A stretch of DNA of 64,000 bases from Herbinix sp. (GTDB lineage: Bacteria > Bacillota > Clostridia > Lachnospirales > Lachnospiraceae): positions 25,934-89,933 of the forward strand of contig JARBTJ010000015.1 of the NCBI GenBank assembly GCA_029240245.1. Direction: 5' to 3'. Position 1 is the first letter of the stretch. Each line of letters begins with the position of its first letter. Both the position numbers and the translations under genes were made by a program. The notes under the pieces are model-generated. The model was not told where the DNA came from and ran no database searches. It saw only the letters and a list, made by a program, of their open reading frames with translations. Of the stretch, positions 16,109 to 24,311 are shown piece after piece.

Positions 16109-18475
16109 ATGCCAAAGCAAAAGAACGATAATTTAACCTTATGGTATCAGAAGCCGGCACAAAAGTGGACGCAGGCATTACCTTTAGGGAACGGACGGAT
16201 TGGTGCCATGATCTACGGAGGTGTCTTGAAGGAACGGATCTGCATGAATGAGGATACGTTGTGGTCGGGTTATCCCCGGGATACCGTAGATCCGGAGGCA
16301 GGGGAATATGTTACAGAAGCTATGAAATTAACGAGAGAAGGAAAGGCGGACCTGGCACAAAATTTATTGGAAGATAAGGTGTTGGGAACCTGGGGACAGT
16401 CTTATATGCCCCTCGGTGATATACACCTAGCCTTTGAATATAAAGGTCCTTATGAAAATTATCATAGAGCATTGGATTTGACCCGTGCGGTATCCTTGGT
16501 AAAATATGATGTAGATAAGGTAACATACCAACGGGAATATTTTGTATCTGCTCCGGATGATGGTCTTGTAATCAGACTGACAGCTTCTGAACGAAAAAAG
16601 ATTAATTTTATGGTGACGGTATCAAGTCTTCTTAAGAGTAGTGTCACAACGGAGGGAAATCACATGATACTAAGTGGGGAATGCCCCGGTCAGGCTGCAC
16701 CCAATTATGTCAATATAGAAAACCCCATTATATATAGTGATAAGGATGAGGAAAGAGGTATTTCGTTTTATGGCATTCTTAAAGTTACCCATCAGGGAGG
16801 TGAGCTGAGAGTAAGGGAAGATAGCTTACAACTTATGGATGCTGATGAAGCGACACTTTATTTCACGGTTAAAACAAGTTTTAACGGTTATGATAAGCAT
16901 CCTTATCTTGAAGGGAAAGAAATAATAGCTCCTTGTATCAAAAATATGAAAGTACTTTCCTCAAAGGAGTACCAGAAACTGATGGATATTCATGTGGAGG
17001 ATTATCAGAGTTTCTTTGACAGGGTTGATTTTAATTTATTCAGTAATCAAGAATCACCCATTCCTACGGATGAACGGCTCCGGAGGTTTGAGAATGGAAC
17101 TGCGGATGACGGCATGTACCCATTATTGTTTCAATTTGGCAGATATCTATTGATTTCCTGTTCCCGCCCAGGCACACAGGCTGCGAATCTACAGGGAATC
17201 TGGAATGAAGAACTACGCGCTCCCTGGAGTTCGAATTATACGGTTAATATTAATACCCAAATGAATTATTGGCCTGCTTTCTTATGTAATCTCGGTGAGC
17301 TACAGGAACCATTGCTATCCTTGGTGAAAGATATTCGCCAAAACGGCAAAAAAACGGCAGAAGTATATTATAATGCACGAGGCTTTTGTGCTCATCATAA
17401 CATAGACTTATGGAGGATTACCACACCGGTCGGACCCAGAGGAACCAGAGGGTCCGCTAATTGGGGCTTCTGGAATATGGGCGGTGTCTGGTTGTGCCGT
17501 CATGTGTATGAACAGTTTGAATTCACGGGCGACAGACAGTATTTAAAGAATGAGGTTCTGCCGATTTTAAAGGATGCTAGTTTGTTCTGTCTTGATTTAC
17601 TTACTCCGGATGGACAGGGAAACCTATGGGTTTGCCCCTCGACCTCACCGGAAAATTGCTATGAGATAAATGGCAATGGGTATGGCGTAGCGGCTACATC
17701 TACTATGACTATGACCATGGTTCGCGATCTGTTTAAGAATACAATTGATGCGATTACCATATTGGGTGAGGAAGATGAGTTAAAGGAGCAGCTCACAGAT
17801 ATTCTGTCAAAACTGTATCCTTTCCGTATCGGAAGCAAAGGGCAGTTGATGGAATGGAATGGCGATTTGGAAGGAATAGATCCTCATCACCGCCACGTTT
17901 CCCATCTATATGGTCTGCACCCTGCTAATGAATTTACTTATGATAAAACACCGGAATTAGTAGAGGCTTGCAAAACTACCTTACAGGAGCGTGGGGACGA
18001 CGGTACCGGTTGGAGTCTCGGTTGGAAGGTATGCCACTGGGCGAGACTTAGGGACGGAGATCATGCACTCAAGCTAATCAAACGCCAACTAAAGCCGGTT
18101 GGAGATGATGCGGTCAATTATGAAAATCATGGTGGCACCTATGACAATCTATTTGATGCACACCCACCTTTCCAGATTGACGGTAATTTTGGAGTGTGTG
18201 CCGGAATGGCTGAGATGTTCCTTCAGTCACATGAAGGATTCCTGCACCTTTTACCCGCGCTTCCAAAAGAATGGAGAGACGGACACATCACCGGTTTGGT
18301 GGGAAGGGGTAATATTTTTGTTAGTCTGTACTGGCAGGATGGAATACTGCAGAAGGCCATACTGAAAGCAAATCTGGATGGAGCAGTTAATATAAAATAT
18401 CAGGATAACAAGATTACATGCTCAGTAAAAGCCGGGGAAACGATTACCTTAAATGCGAAACTACAAAGAGATTAA
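16109..18475 (+). CDS. GH95 alpha-L-fucosidase (possibly alpha-1,2 or alpha-L-galactosidase)
   Basis: This 788-residue protein has full GH95 length. It starts LTLWYQKPAQKWTQALPLGNGRIGAMIYGG, continues through the link PGTQAANLQGIWNEE, and keeps all expected active-site positions: Asn380 and Asn382 in NINTQMNYW, Glu582 in LMEWNGDLE and Asp691 in FQIDGNFG. HRHVSHLYGLHP is the family hallmark. GH95 enzymes are inverting and mostly remove alpha-1,2-L-fucose; some act on L-galactose. There is no signal peptide, so it acts on imported glycan. AAGGAG lies 10 bases before the ATG. The released fucose would feed the fucI-fucK-fucU genes 18 kb downstream. Confidence 0.93.
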   Translation: MPKQKNDNLTLWYQKPAQKWTQALPLGNGRIGAMIYGGVLKERICMNEDTLWSGYPRDTVDPEAGEYVTEAMKLTREGKADLAQNLLEDKVLGTWGQSYMPLGDIHLAFEYKGPYENYHRALDLTRAVSLVKYDVDKVTYQREYFVSAPDDGLVIRLTASERKKINFMVTVSSLLKSSVTTEGNHMILSGECPGQAAPNYVNIENPIIYSDKDEERGISFYGILKVTHQGGELRVREDSLQLMDADEATLYFTVKTSFNGYDKHPYLEGKEIIAPCIKNMKVLSSKEYQKLMDIHVEDYQSFFDRVDFNLFSNQESPIPTDERLRRFENGTADDGMYPLLFQFGRYLLISCSRPGTQAANLQGIWNEELRAPWSSNYTVNINTQMNYWPAFLCNLGELQEPLLSLVKDIRQNGKKTAEVYYNARGFCAHHNIDLWRITTPVGPRGTRGSANWGFWNMGGVWLCRHVYEQFEFTGDRQYLKNEVLPILKDASLFCLDLLTPDGQGNLWVCPSTSPENCYEINGNGYGVAATSTMTMTMVRDLFKNTIDAITILGEEDELKEQLTDILSKLYPFRIGSKGQLMEWNGDLEGIDPHHRHVSHLYGLHPANEFTYDKTPELVEACKTTLQERGDDGTGWSLGWKVCHWARLRDGDHALKLIKRQLKPVGDDAVNYENHGGTYDNLFDAHPPFQIDGNFGVCAGMAEMFLQSHEGFLHLLPALPKEWRDGHITGLVGRGNIFVSLYWQDGILQKAILKANLDGAVNIKYQDNKITCSVKAGETITLNAKLQRD

Positions 18476-18546
18476 AAGTCAATTGTGAATTTTGATTCTA
18501 TGGAAAGTTAAATTTGATTGATTGAAAATGATAAAGGAGTACTCAA

Positions 18547-18640
18547 ATGAATCAATATTTTGAGCTTTCGTGTACCTTATGCGGTGGAGGCCTATCCGGA
18601 GGGTGATAAACGCCATCTACAGAATAGAATCAAACGGTAA
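18547..18640 (+). pseudogene. Short frameshifted gene remnant
   Basis: AAGGAG (18534-18539) precedes an ATG at 18547 with ideal spacing, but the frame ends after 19 codons. If one base is skipped after the seventh codon, the reading becomes MNQYFEL followed by RVPYAVEAYPEGDKRHL and a stop at 18638, which looks like genuine protein. This suggests the decayed start of a lost gene between the fucosidase and MgtC genes. I do not assign a family. It could instead be a chance peptide. Confidence 0.35.
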
Positions 18641-18709
18641 GAAAATCAGCCGTGGAGATGCAGGTAATCGTGTGACTGTCAGTTTTTAATGCAGGATGGA
18701 GGTAATGGT

Positions 18710-19390
18710 TTGCTGGAGGAAATATTAAATTTAAATATTTTAACTACCTGTTTACGTCTGGTATTGGCTCTTCTATGCGGGGGTGTCCTGGGCTTTGAGC
18801 GTGGCAGGAAAAAACGGCCGGCAGGGTTTCGTACCTATATGCTGGTTTGCCTGGGAGCAGCGCTGGTTATGATGACGAATGAATTCATCTGTGAAAAATA
18901 TGAATTCGGAGACCCTGCTCGAATGGCTGCACAGGTAATCAGCGGTATCGGTTTTCTTGGAGCAGGTACCATCATTGTCACCGGTCATAACCGGGTAAAG
19001 GGATTAACTACAGCAGCAGGACTATGGGCGGCTGCCTGTATAGGGTTGGCAATCGGAATTGGCTATTACAGTGGAGCATTGATTGGCTGTGTTATGATCT
19101 TTTTAGCGATGGCTGCTCTGCATAATGTAGATGAACGGGTTATGTCGGTTACAAAGGTTTTGAATATTTATATTGAGTTTGAAAAGTTATCGAATATCGG
19201 CCGTTTTATTGATTTTATCAAACAACGTGATATTAAGGTAAGTGATATAGAAATCGTACGATCCAATGCGGTGAATGAGGTGGGGGTGGCTGCTTTAATT
19301 ACTTTGAAGCTGCCGAAAAAGCAGGCGCATTCGTCGATTATGACATTGCTTAATAATGCCGAAGGGGTTAATTTTATTGAGGAAATCTGA
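18710..19390 (+). CDS. MgtC/SapB-family membrane protein
   Basis: This protein of about 226 residues has the MgtC signature: LLCGGVLGFERGRKKRPAGFRTY in the first loop, then VSGIGFLGAGTI and VKGLTTAAGLWAAACIGLAIG, giving four to five membrane spans. A C-terminal cytoplasmic domain of about 80 residues follows. I chose the TTG at 18710 because GGAGG (18698-18702) is seven bases upstream; an in-frame ATG at 18689 has no ribosome site. MgtC proteins affect magnesium homeostasis and membrane energetics. It has no obvious link with glycan use and may simply be the last gene of the run. Confidence 0.85.
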   Translation: MLEEILNLNILTTCLRLVLALLCGGVLGFERGRKKRPAGFRTYMLVCLGAALVMMTNEFICEKYEFGDPARMAAQVISGIGFLGAGTIIVTGHNRVKGLTTAAGLWAAACIGLAIGIGYYSGALIGCVMIFLAMAALHNVDERVMSVTKVLNIYIEFEKLSNIGRFIDFIKQRDIKVSDIEIVRSNAVNEVGVAALITLKLPKKQAHSSIMTLLNNAEGVNFIEEI

Positions 19391-19506
19391 TCGGCGTAAA
19401 TCGGATAAACCGAAATCGAATACAAATTTCATACGGGGAATGAAAGGGAAATTTATTCAGGGAATTAATAAAAGTGATTTACACAGAAATTTATGAAGAG
19501 ATGATA

Positions 19507-19734
19507 CAGGAAATTAATCAGGAAATTAATCTGGAAAATAATCAAGAAAATTGTCAAGAAAATAATCAAGAAAATAATCAGGAAATGATCCAAGAAATGA
19601 TCTAAGAAATTAATCAGGAAATTAATCAGGAAATTAATCAGGAAATTAATCAGGAAATTGATCAGGAAATTAATCAGGAAATTAATCAAAAAATTATCCA
19701 TGAAATTATCCAAAAAATTAATCAAGAAATTGAT
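19507..19734. repeat. Minisatellite: 19 tandem units of 12 bp
   Basis: Nineteen consecutive 12-base units, with no phase slip, follow the consensus CAGGAAATTAAT. Variants include GAAAATAAT and GAAATGATC, so the array is old enough to have diverged. On the plus strand the units read as a Gln-Glu-Ile-Asn tetrapeptide repeat interrupted by TAA at 19603. On the minus strand they read as Asn-Phe-Leu-Ile repeats. No spacer-repeat pattern is present, so it is not a CRISPR array. Confidence 0.9.
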
Positions 19735-19840
19735 AAAGGAAATTTGCATAGGAATAGAATAAGAAATTGATGAAGTAATTTAATACAAAGAATTATTACA
19801 GGTATTTAATGCCGGGGAATTTATAAATAAAAGATCAAAA

Positions 19841-19885
19841 ATTACGAAAGAGGTATCATGTAATGTGAGATACCTCTTTCGTAAT
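19841..19885. terminator. Strong bidirectional terminator
   Basis: ATTACGAAAGAGGTATC (19841-19857) is perfectly complementary to GATACCTCTTTCGTAAT (19869-19885), giving a 17-bp stem with an 11-base loop. It probably ends transcripts from the mgtC side and from iolG on the other strand. Confidence 0.85.
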
Positions 19886-19919
19886 AATTTAAGAAAATTA
19901 ATATTTTTGGGCATTAGGT

Positions 19920-19948
19920 AAGGGTACCTTAAAATTACAGGTACCCTT
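19920..19948. terminator. Second hairpin downstream of iolG
   Basis: AAGGGTACCT (19920-19929) pairs perfectly with AGGTACCCTT (19939-19948), with a 9-base loop and flanking T/A tracts. It lies about 60 bases past the iolG stop on the minus strand. Confidence 0.7.
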
Positions 19949-20008
19949 TATTAGGGGAATATAGGAGATGAACGCTAATAAATGTAGTGCTATAATGGGA
20001 GAATTCTC

Positions 20009-21022
20009 TTAAAATGCAATCTCGGATAGTAATACCGGGCGACCCTCATCAAGAGATTTTTTTGCTGCCTTTGCAATCAGGACAGGCTGTAGACCATCAT
20101 TGATATTTACCGGAACCTCAGTATTTTTTATGATTGCTTGAACGAATAAGGAAACCTCTTTGGAGAAGGAAGCCATATAACGCTCTAAGAAGAAGTATAA
20201 AGGTTTTTCACCGGTAACACCCTCGGAGGTACTGATAACAGCTGTGGAGCTGGCATCGTTCGTTACAGCAACCTGGCCTTTGGAGCCGAAAACCTCGGCA
20301 CGCTGATCGTAACCGTAGTCTGCTTTACGTGAATTGTCAATTACAGCGAGTGCGCCGTTAGCAAGCTTCATAGTAATGATCGCAGTATCAACATCACCGG
20401 CGTCTTTAATAGCAGGATTTACTAAACAGGTACCGTTTGCATAAACCTCGACAACATCACTTGCGGTAAGGTAACGAACCATATCAAAATCATGAATGGT
20501 CATGTCTAAGAACATGCCGCCGGAAACCTTAACATATTCAATCGGAGGAGCAGCAGGATCTCTCGAAGTAATCTTAACGATATGAACATCACCGACTTTA
20601 CCAGCTGCTACAGCATTATGAACTGCTTCAAAGTTATGATCGAAACGACGGTTGAAACCAACCTGGAATTTTACATTTGAACCCTTTAAAGCCTCCATAA
20701 CCTCTTTGATTTTAGCTAAATCTTGAGAAATAGGTTTTTCACAGAATACATGTTTGTTCGCCTTAATAGCTTCAATAGAAATATCAGCGTGTGTATCTGT
20801 GGAAGAGCAAATTAAAACCGCATCAATGCTGTCGTCTTTTAATATTTCTTTATAATCATGGTATACTTTGTTAATTCCTAAGTTGTTAGCCCAAGAAGTA
20901 GTAGCTTCATTCATTAAGGGATCTGCGATGGCAGCCACTTGAGCGTCTTTGATATGATATGTAATACTTTCAGCATGAACTTTGCCGATTCTTCCTGCCC
21001 CGATAATACCGATATTTAACAT
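20009..21022 (-). CDS. iolG: Inositol 2-dehydrogenase (IolG type)
   Basis: This 337-residue NAD-dependent dehydrogenase has the Rossmann start GIIGAGRIGKVHA, the EKPISQ motif with the catalytic lysine, and DMTIHDFDM with the Asp/His pair used in substrate binding. It oxidises myo-inositol to scyllo-inosose, the first step of the pathway whose other enzymes are encoded across the divergent promoter region. AAAGGA precedes the ATG. Related enzymes act on scyllo-inositol or other polyols, but the setting makes the assignment firm. Confidence 0.9.
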   Translation of the reverse strand: MLNIGIIGAGRIGKVHAESITYHIKDAQVAAIADPLMNEATTSWANNLGINKVYHDYKEILKDDSIDAVLICSSTDTHADISIEAIKANKHVFCEKPISQDLAKIKEVMEALKGSNVKFQVGFNRRFDHNFEAVHNAVAAGKVGDVHIVKITSRDPAAPPIEYVKVSGGMFLDMTIHDFDMVRYLTASDVVEVYANGTCLVNPAIKDAGDVDTAIITMKLANGALAVIDNSRKADYGYDQRAEVFGSKGQVAVTNDASSTAVISTSEGVTGEKPLYFFLERYMASFSKEVSLFVQAIIKNTEVPVNINDGLQPVLIAKAAKKSLDEGRPVLLSEIAF

Positions 21023-21074
21023 AATTTTGATATCCTTTCGTTATTATATAGTATATTTTTATTAGATTGATAGG

Positions 21075-21119
21075 ATTATAACATGTTTATCTAGCAATTT
21101 CAATAAGAGTTAACAAAAA
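21075..21119 (-). promoter_or_regulatory. iolG promoter with a candidate IolR site
   Basis: On the minus strand TTGAAA (complement of 21098-21103) and TATAAT (complement of 21075-21080) are 17 bases apart, a near-consensus pair. Just upstream of the -35, TTAACAAAAA occurs on the plus strand at 21110-21119. The same ten bases recur at 22301-22310 before iolJ, making it a candidate DeoR-type operator shared by both iol transcripts. Confidence 0.7.
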
Positions 21120-21154
21120 TATATGCATAATTTAATAAATAATTCGAATGTGTA

Positions 21155-21182
21155 TTGATTTTTCGTTGGATTATGGTACTAT
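21155..21182 (+). promoter_or_regulatory. iolR promoter
   Basis: TTGATT (21155-21160) and TACTAT (21177-21182) are separated by 16 bases, upstream of the regulator gene. This is a moderate match to the housekeeping consensus. It faces the iolG promoter back to back. Confidence 0.5.
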
Positions 21183-21247
21183 AGTTGTATAGTGTTATCA
21201 GTTTGGATGACTACCTGTTATTATTAATGTAAATGGAGGAAGCTTTC

Positions 21248-22024
21248 GTGGGAATGAAATCATATCGGATCAAGGAAATGGAACAATTTATTTTGGAGCA
21301 CGATATCGTATCCATGGAAGAATTACGTGATACTTTTCATATATCCATGAATACTGTTCGTCTAGATGTCGCACAGCTTGTCAGTAAAGGGGCAATCCGG
21401 AAGGTCTACGGAGGCGTATGCAGTATTCAGAAGGAAAATTTAGTTCCCTTTAATGAAAGACAATTAAAGAATACACAAGCCAAGAGAGCGGTTGGAAAAG
21501 CAGCGGCAGCTTTGGTTGAAGATGGTGATATTATTTACATAGATTCCGGTACAACAACCATGAATATGATGGATTACCTCGGTGAATGCACGAATGTAAT
21601 CGTACTTACGAACAACCTGGATGCGATTAACCGTGCATTGCCATTGCCGAATATTAATGTTATATGCCTTCCTGGAACCCTAGAGCGGAAAACGAATTCC
21701 TTTGTTTCTGCTGATACTGTGCGAACCTTGGAAAAATACAATATAAAGAAAGCATTTATGGCTTCCTCCGGCATTGCTGACAGTGGGATTGTAACAAACT
21801 CCTCCCCGTTGGAATATGAGATCAAGAAGGCTGCACTTACAAGCAGTAAGGAGGTATATCTCTTAATTGACTCTACCAAATATGGAAAAAGTGCATTGCT
21901 TACCTATGCCAATATTGTAGAGATGAGTAAAGTTATCGTTGATGATAGAGCTGATACGGGACTGGTTTCACTTTGTGAAAGAAACAATGTTGAGATTATT
22001 CTTGCGAAAACCTCGGATCTTTAG
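21248..22024 (+). CDS. iolR: DeoR-family repressor of inositol catabolism (IolR type)
   Basis: The protein of about 258 residues has an N-terminal DeoR helix-turn-helix (SMEELRDTFHISMNTVRLDVAQL, then KGAIRKVYGGV) and a C-terminal sugar-phosphate sensing domain (DIIYIDSGTTTMNM, MASSGIADSGIVTNSS, LIDSTKYGKSALL). GGAGGA (21235-21240) places the start at GTG 21248; an ATG at 21254 is the alternative. In Bacillus the IolR ligand is the phosphorylated pathway intermediate DKGP. Its place between iolG and iolJ points to local control. A terminator follows it. Confidence 0.87.
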   Translation: MGMKSYRIKEMEQFILEHDIVSMEELRDTFHISMNTVRLDVAQLVSKGAIRKVYGGVCSIQKENLVPFNERQLKNTQAKRAVGKAAAALVEDGDIIYIDSGTTTMNMMDYLGECTNVIVLTNNLDAINRALPLPNINVICLPGTLERKTNSFVSADTVRTLEKYNIKKAFMASSGIADSGIVTNSSPLEYEIKKAALTSSKEVYLLIDSTKYGKSALLTYANIVEMSKVIVDDRADTGLVSLCERNNVEIILAKTSDL

Positions 22025-22058
22025 GTACACAAAGCCTTTCCTAATAAAAATCAAGAAG

Positions 22059-22102
22059 CTCCCCTGACAACCTGACGGTTTTTCGTTTGTGCGTCAGGGG
22101 AG
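22059..22102 (+). terminator. Terminator after iolR
   Basis: CTCCCCTGAC (22059-22068) pairs with GTCAGGGGAG (22093-22102), followed by TTTTCGTTT. It makes iolR a separate transcript from the enzyme genes. Confidence 0.85.
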
Positions 22103-22256
22103 TTTTCGTTTGCCTTTATATTAGGCCTGTAGTATAAAGAGCGTTTAGCTGCTTACATGAGATGAAGAATCAGGTGCGACATAAACTAAGAAAAGGAAAC
22201 AATAGTAAAAGAAGATGAGTAATAGTGACCAGAAGTATTTGACTTAAAGTGATATT

Positions 22257-22351
22257 TATGTTAAGTTATTGTTAAAAGATGAATAAGTTTTAAATAAGTT
22301 TTAACAAAAAGTTAACTAGTCTATTGTTAATGATGAAAGGTGAGTGTTTGA
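22257..22351 (+). promoter_or_regulatory. Control region of the iolJCBDEA operon
   Basis: The AT-rich stretch holds repeated GTTA/TTAAC words, including TTAACAAAAA at 22301-22310, which is also found before iolG, and GTTAAC at 22311-22316. This clustering suggests a repressor-binding region. I cannot place -35 and -10 boxes with certainty. The remainder of the 327-base spacer after iolR shows no gene. Confidence 0.45.
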
Positions 22352-23242
22352 GTGCCATTAATTAATATGAAGTCTCTTTTAGAAGGAGCTGTTCAAGAAA
22401 ATTATGCCGTTGGTGCTTTCAATGTTGCGAATATGGAGATGATTTTAGGAGCTGTCAGAGCGGCAGAAGAAACGAATTCTCCGATAATTTTACAGATAGC
22501 ACAGGTACGGCTTCCCTACTCACCACTTGATATCATTGGTCCGATGATGATTGCCGCAGCCAAGAAGGCAACCGTTCCGATTGCTGTACATTTTGACCAT
22601 GGTAAAGATAGTTCGGTCATCATGCAAGCTTTGAAGCTTGGCTTCACCTCGGTCATGATTGATGCGTCTCATCTTCCCATTGAGGAAAATATTGAGATTG
22701 TACATAAAGTAAAGGCGATGGCTGATGAGTACGGTGCTTCCATAGAAGCAGAGGTTGGTCAGATCGGTGGAAGTGAAGGGGGTACAGAGGATAACGGAAT
22801 GTTTTATTCGAATCCGTTGGAGGTAAAAAGGCTCTATGATAGTACAAAGGTTGATGCAATCGCTCTTTCCATCGGAAATGCCCATGGGTTATATAAAATG
22901 GAGCCGAAACTTAAGTTTGATCTGCTTACGGAAACGACACGACTTGTGGAGGTACCATTGGTATTGCATGGCGGTACGGGTATTTGTGATGAGGATTTTA
23001 AGCACAGTATTGCACTTGGAATCCGGAAGATCAATATAGCAACAGCAAATTTCCTCGCAGTTGAAGAGGAAGCAAGAAAATATTGCAGCGGTGAAAAAAG
23101 GGATTATTTTAAACTTAGTTCCGAAATGGAAGCAGGTATGTATCAAAATGTTGTTAAGCATATCCGGGTTTTTGGCAGCAGTGGTAAAGCAGGCAGCCGG
23201 GCTACCGATGAAAAATTAGAGATGGCTTGCCACAATGCTTAG
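22352..23242 (+). CDS. iolJ: Class II aldolase, probable 6-phospho-5-dehydro-2-deoxy-D-gluconate aldolase
   Basis: This 296-residue protein is a zinc-dependent class II aldolase of the fructose-bisphosphate family: HFDHGKDSSVI supplies the metal histidine, EAEVGQIGG and SIGNAHGLYK follow, and VLHGGTGI and NIATAN form the phosphate site. A GTG start is used because a stop lies directly upstream and AAAGGTGAG is well placed. In the inositol pathway IolJ splits DKGP into DHAP and malonate semialdehyde. Sequence alone cannot exclude a fructose- or tagatose-bisphosphate role, but the operon supports IolJ. Confidence 0.85.
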   Translation: MPLINMKSLLEGAVQENYAVGAFNVANMEMILGAVRAAEETNSPIILQIAQVRLPYSPLDIIGPMMIAAAKKATVPIAVHFDHGKDSSVIMQALKLGFTSVMIDASHLPIEENIEIVHKVKAMADEYGASIEAEVGQIGGSEGGTEDNGMFYSNPLEVKRLYDSTKVDAIALSIGNAHGLYKMEPKLKFDLLTETTRLVEVPLVLHGGTGICDEDFKHSIALGIRKINIATANFLAVEEEARKYCSGEKRDYFKLSSEMEAGMYQNVVKHIRVFGSSGKAGSRATDEKLEMACHNA

Positions 23243-23274
23243 TCGGCAGCCAGGAAGAAAGGTGCAGGTAAACA

Positions 23275-24291
23275 ATGTCATATATAAAATTTGAAGAGGA
23301 TAGACCCCTTGATATTATACCAATCGGAAGAGTAGCCATTGATTTTAATCCGGTTGATTATTACAAACCACTTTCGGAAAGTACCACCTTTAAGAAATAC
23401 CTGGGAGGGTCACCGGCTAATATAGCAGTAGGAATGGCGAGACTGGGAAGAAAGGTTGGATTTATTGCCAGAGTATCGGACGATCAGTTTGGAGAGTTCG
23501 TAGTGAATTACTTTGATAAGGAAGGAATTGATATCAGCCAGATCAAACGTTGCACAAACGGAGAAAAATTAGGGCTTACCTTTACTGAAATATTAAGTGA
23601 GACACAAAGTAGTATATTAATGTATCGGGACGGTGTAGCGGATCTACAGCTTGACGTTGACGATATTGATGAAGAATACATAAAGAAATCGAAAGCAATA
23701 TTAATCTCAGGAACCGCACTATCTAAAAGTCCCAGCAGGGAAGCCACTCTTAAAGCCTTGGCACTGGCCAAGAAAAACAACACGGCGGTTATATTTGATA
23801 TCGACTACCGTCCGTATAGCTGGAAAAATAACGATGAAATAGCAATTTATTATAATGCGGTAGCCATGCAGAGCGATATTATCCTTGGCTCCCGGGAGGA
23901 ATTCGACTTAACACAGAAATTAACCTATCCGAATCAGAAGGATGAAGCTACGGCTGCCTACTGGTATGGTTACGGTGCTAAAATTGTTGTCATAAAACAT
24001 GGAAAAGAAGGCTCAACGGCATATACAAGTGATGGAAATCATTATACAATCAAACCATTTCCGGTGAAGTTGCTAAAATCCTTCGGTGGTGGGGACGGGT
24101 ATGCTTCCGCGTTCTTATATGGCTTATTCGAGGGATGGGAAATCATAGATTGTCTGGAATTTGGTAGTGCCTCCGCAGCACTTTTGGTCGCCAGCCATGC
24201 TTGCTCCGAGGATATGCCTTCCGTTCAGAAGGTGAAGAATTTTATTAAGGAAAGTAAAGAAATATATGGTGATATGATAGCCAGAGGATAG
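23275..24291 (+). CDS. iolC: 5-dehydro-2-deoxygluconokinase
   Basis: This 338-residue PfkB/ribokinase-family kinase starts LDIIPIGRVAIDFNPVDY, has the glycine-rich GGSPANIAVGMARLG, and ends with the active-site loop FGGGDGYASAFLYG. Here GGGD replaces the more usual GAGD, with the catalytic Asp kept. It phosphorylates 5-dehydro-2-deoxy-D-gluconate to DKGP, the IolJ substrate and IolR inducer. It lies 32 bases after iolJ. Confidence 0.9.
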   Translation: MSYIKFEEDRPLDIIPIGRVAIDFNPVDYYKPLSESTTFKKYLGGSPANIAVGMARLGRKVGFIARVSDDQFGEFVVNYFDKEGIDISQIKRCTNGEKLGLTFTEILSETQSSILMYRDGVADLQLDVDDIDEEYIKKSKAILISGTALSKSPSREATLKALALAKKNNTAVIFDIDYRPYSWKNNDEIAIYYNAVAMQSDIILGSREEFDLTQKLTYPNQKDEATAAYWYGYGAKIVVIKHGKEGSTAYTSDGNHYTIKPFPVKLLKSFGGGDGYASAFLYGLFEGWEIIDCLEFGSASAALLVASHACSEDMPSVQKVKNFIKESKEIYGDMIARG

Positions 24292-24311
24292 GTATATAAT
24301 GGGAGGTTCTT

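Larger units (their letters stand above)
19391..20008. other. 618-base spacer with a minisatellite and two terminators
   Basis: The space between mgtC and the convergent iolG holds the 12-bp tandem repeat at 19507-19734 and two perfect hairpins (19841-19885 and 19920-19948), described separately. No intact gene is evident. The plus-strand frame in phase with the repeat has a stop in the ninth unit. Confidence 0.7.

Noticed and set aside
19465..19749. Minus-strand open frame of 94 residues made of Asn-Phe-Leu-Ile repeats
   Set aside because: It is a by-product of the 12-bp minisatellite, whose period is a multiple of three. It has no ribosome site and no non-repetitive protein-like part.
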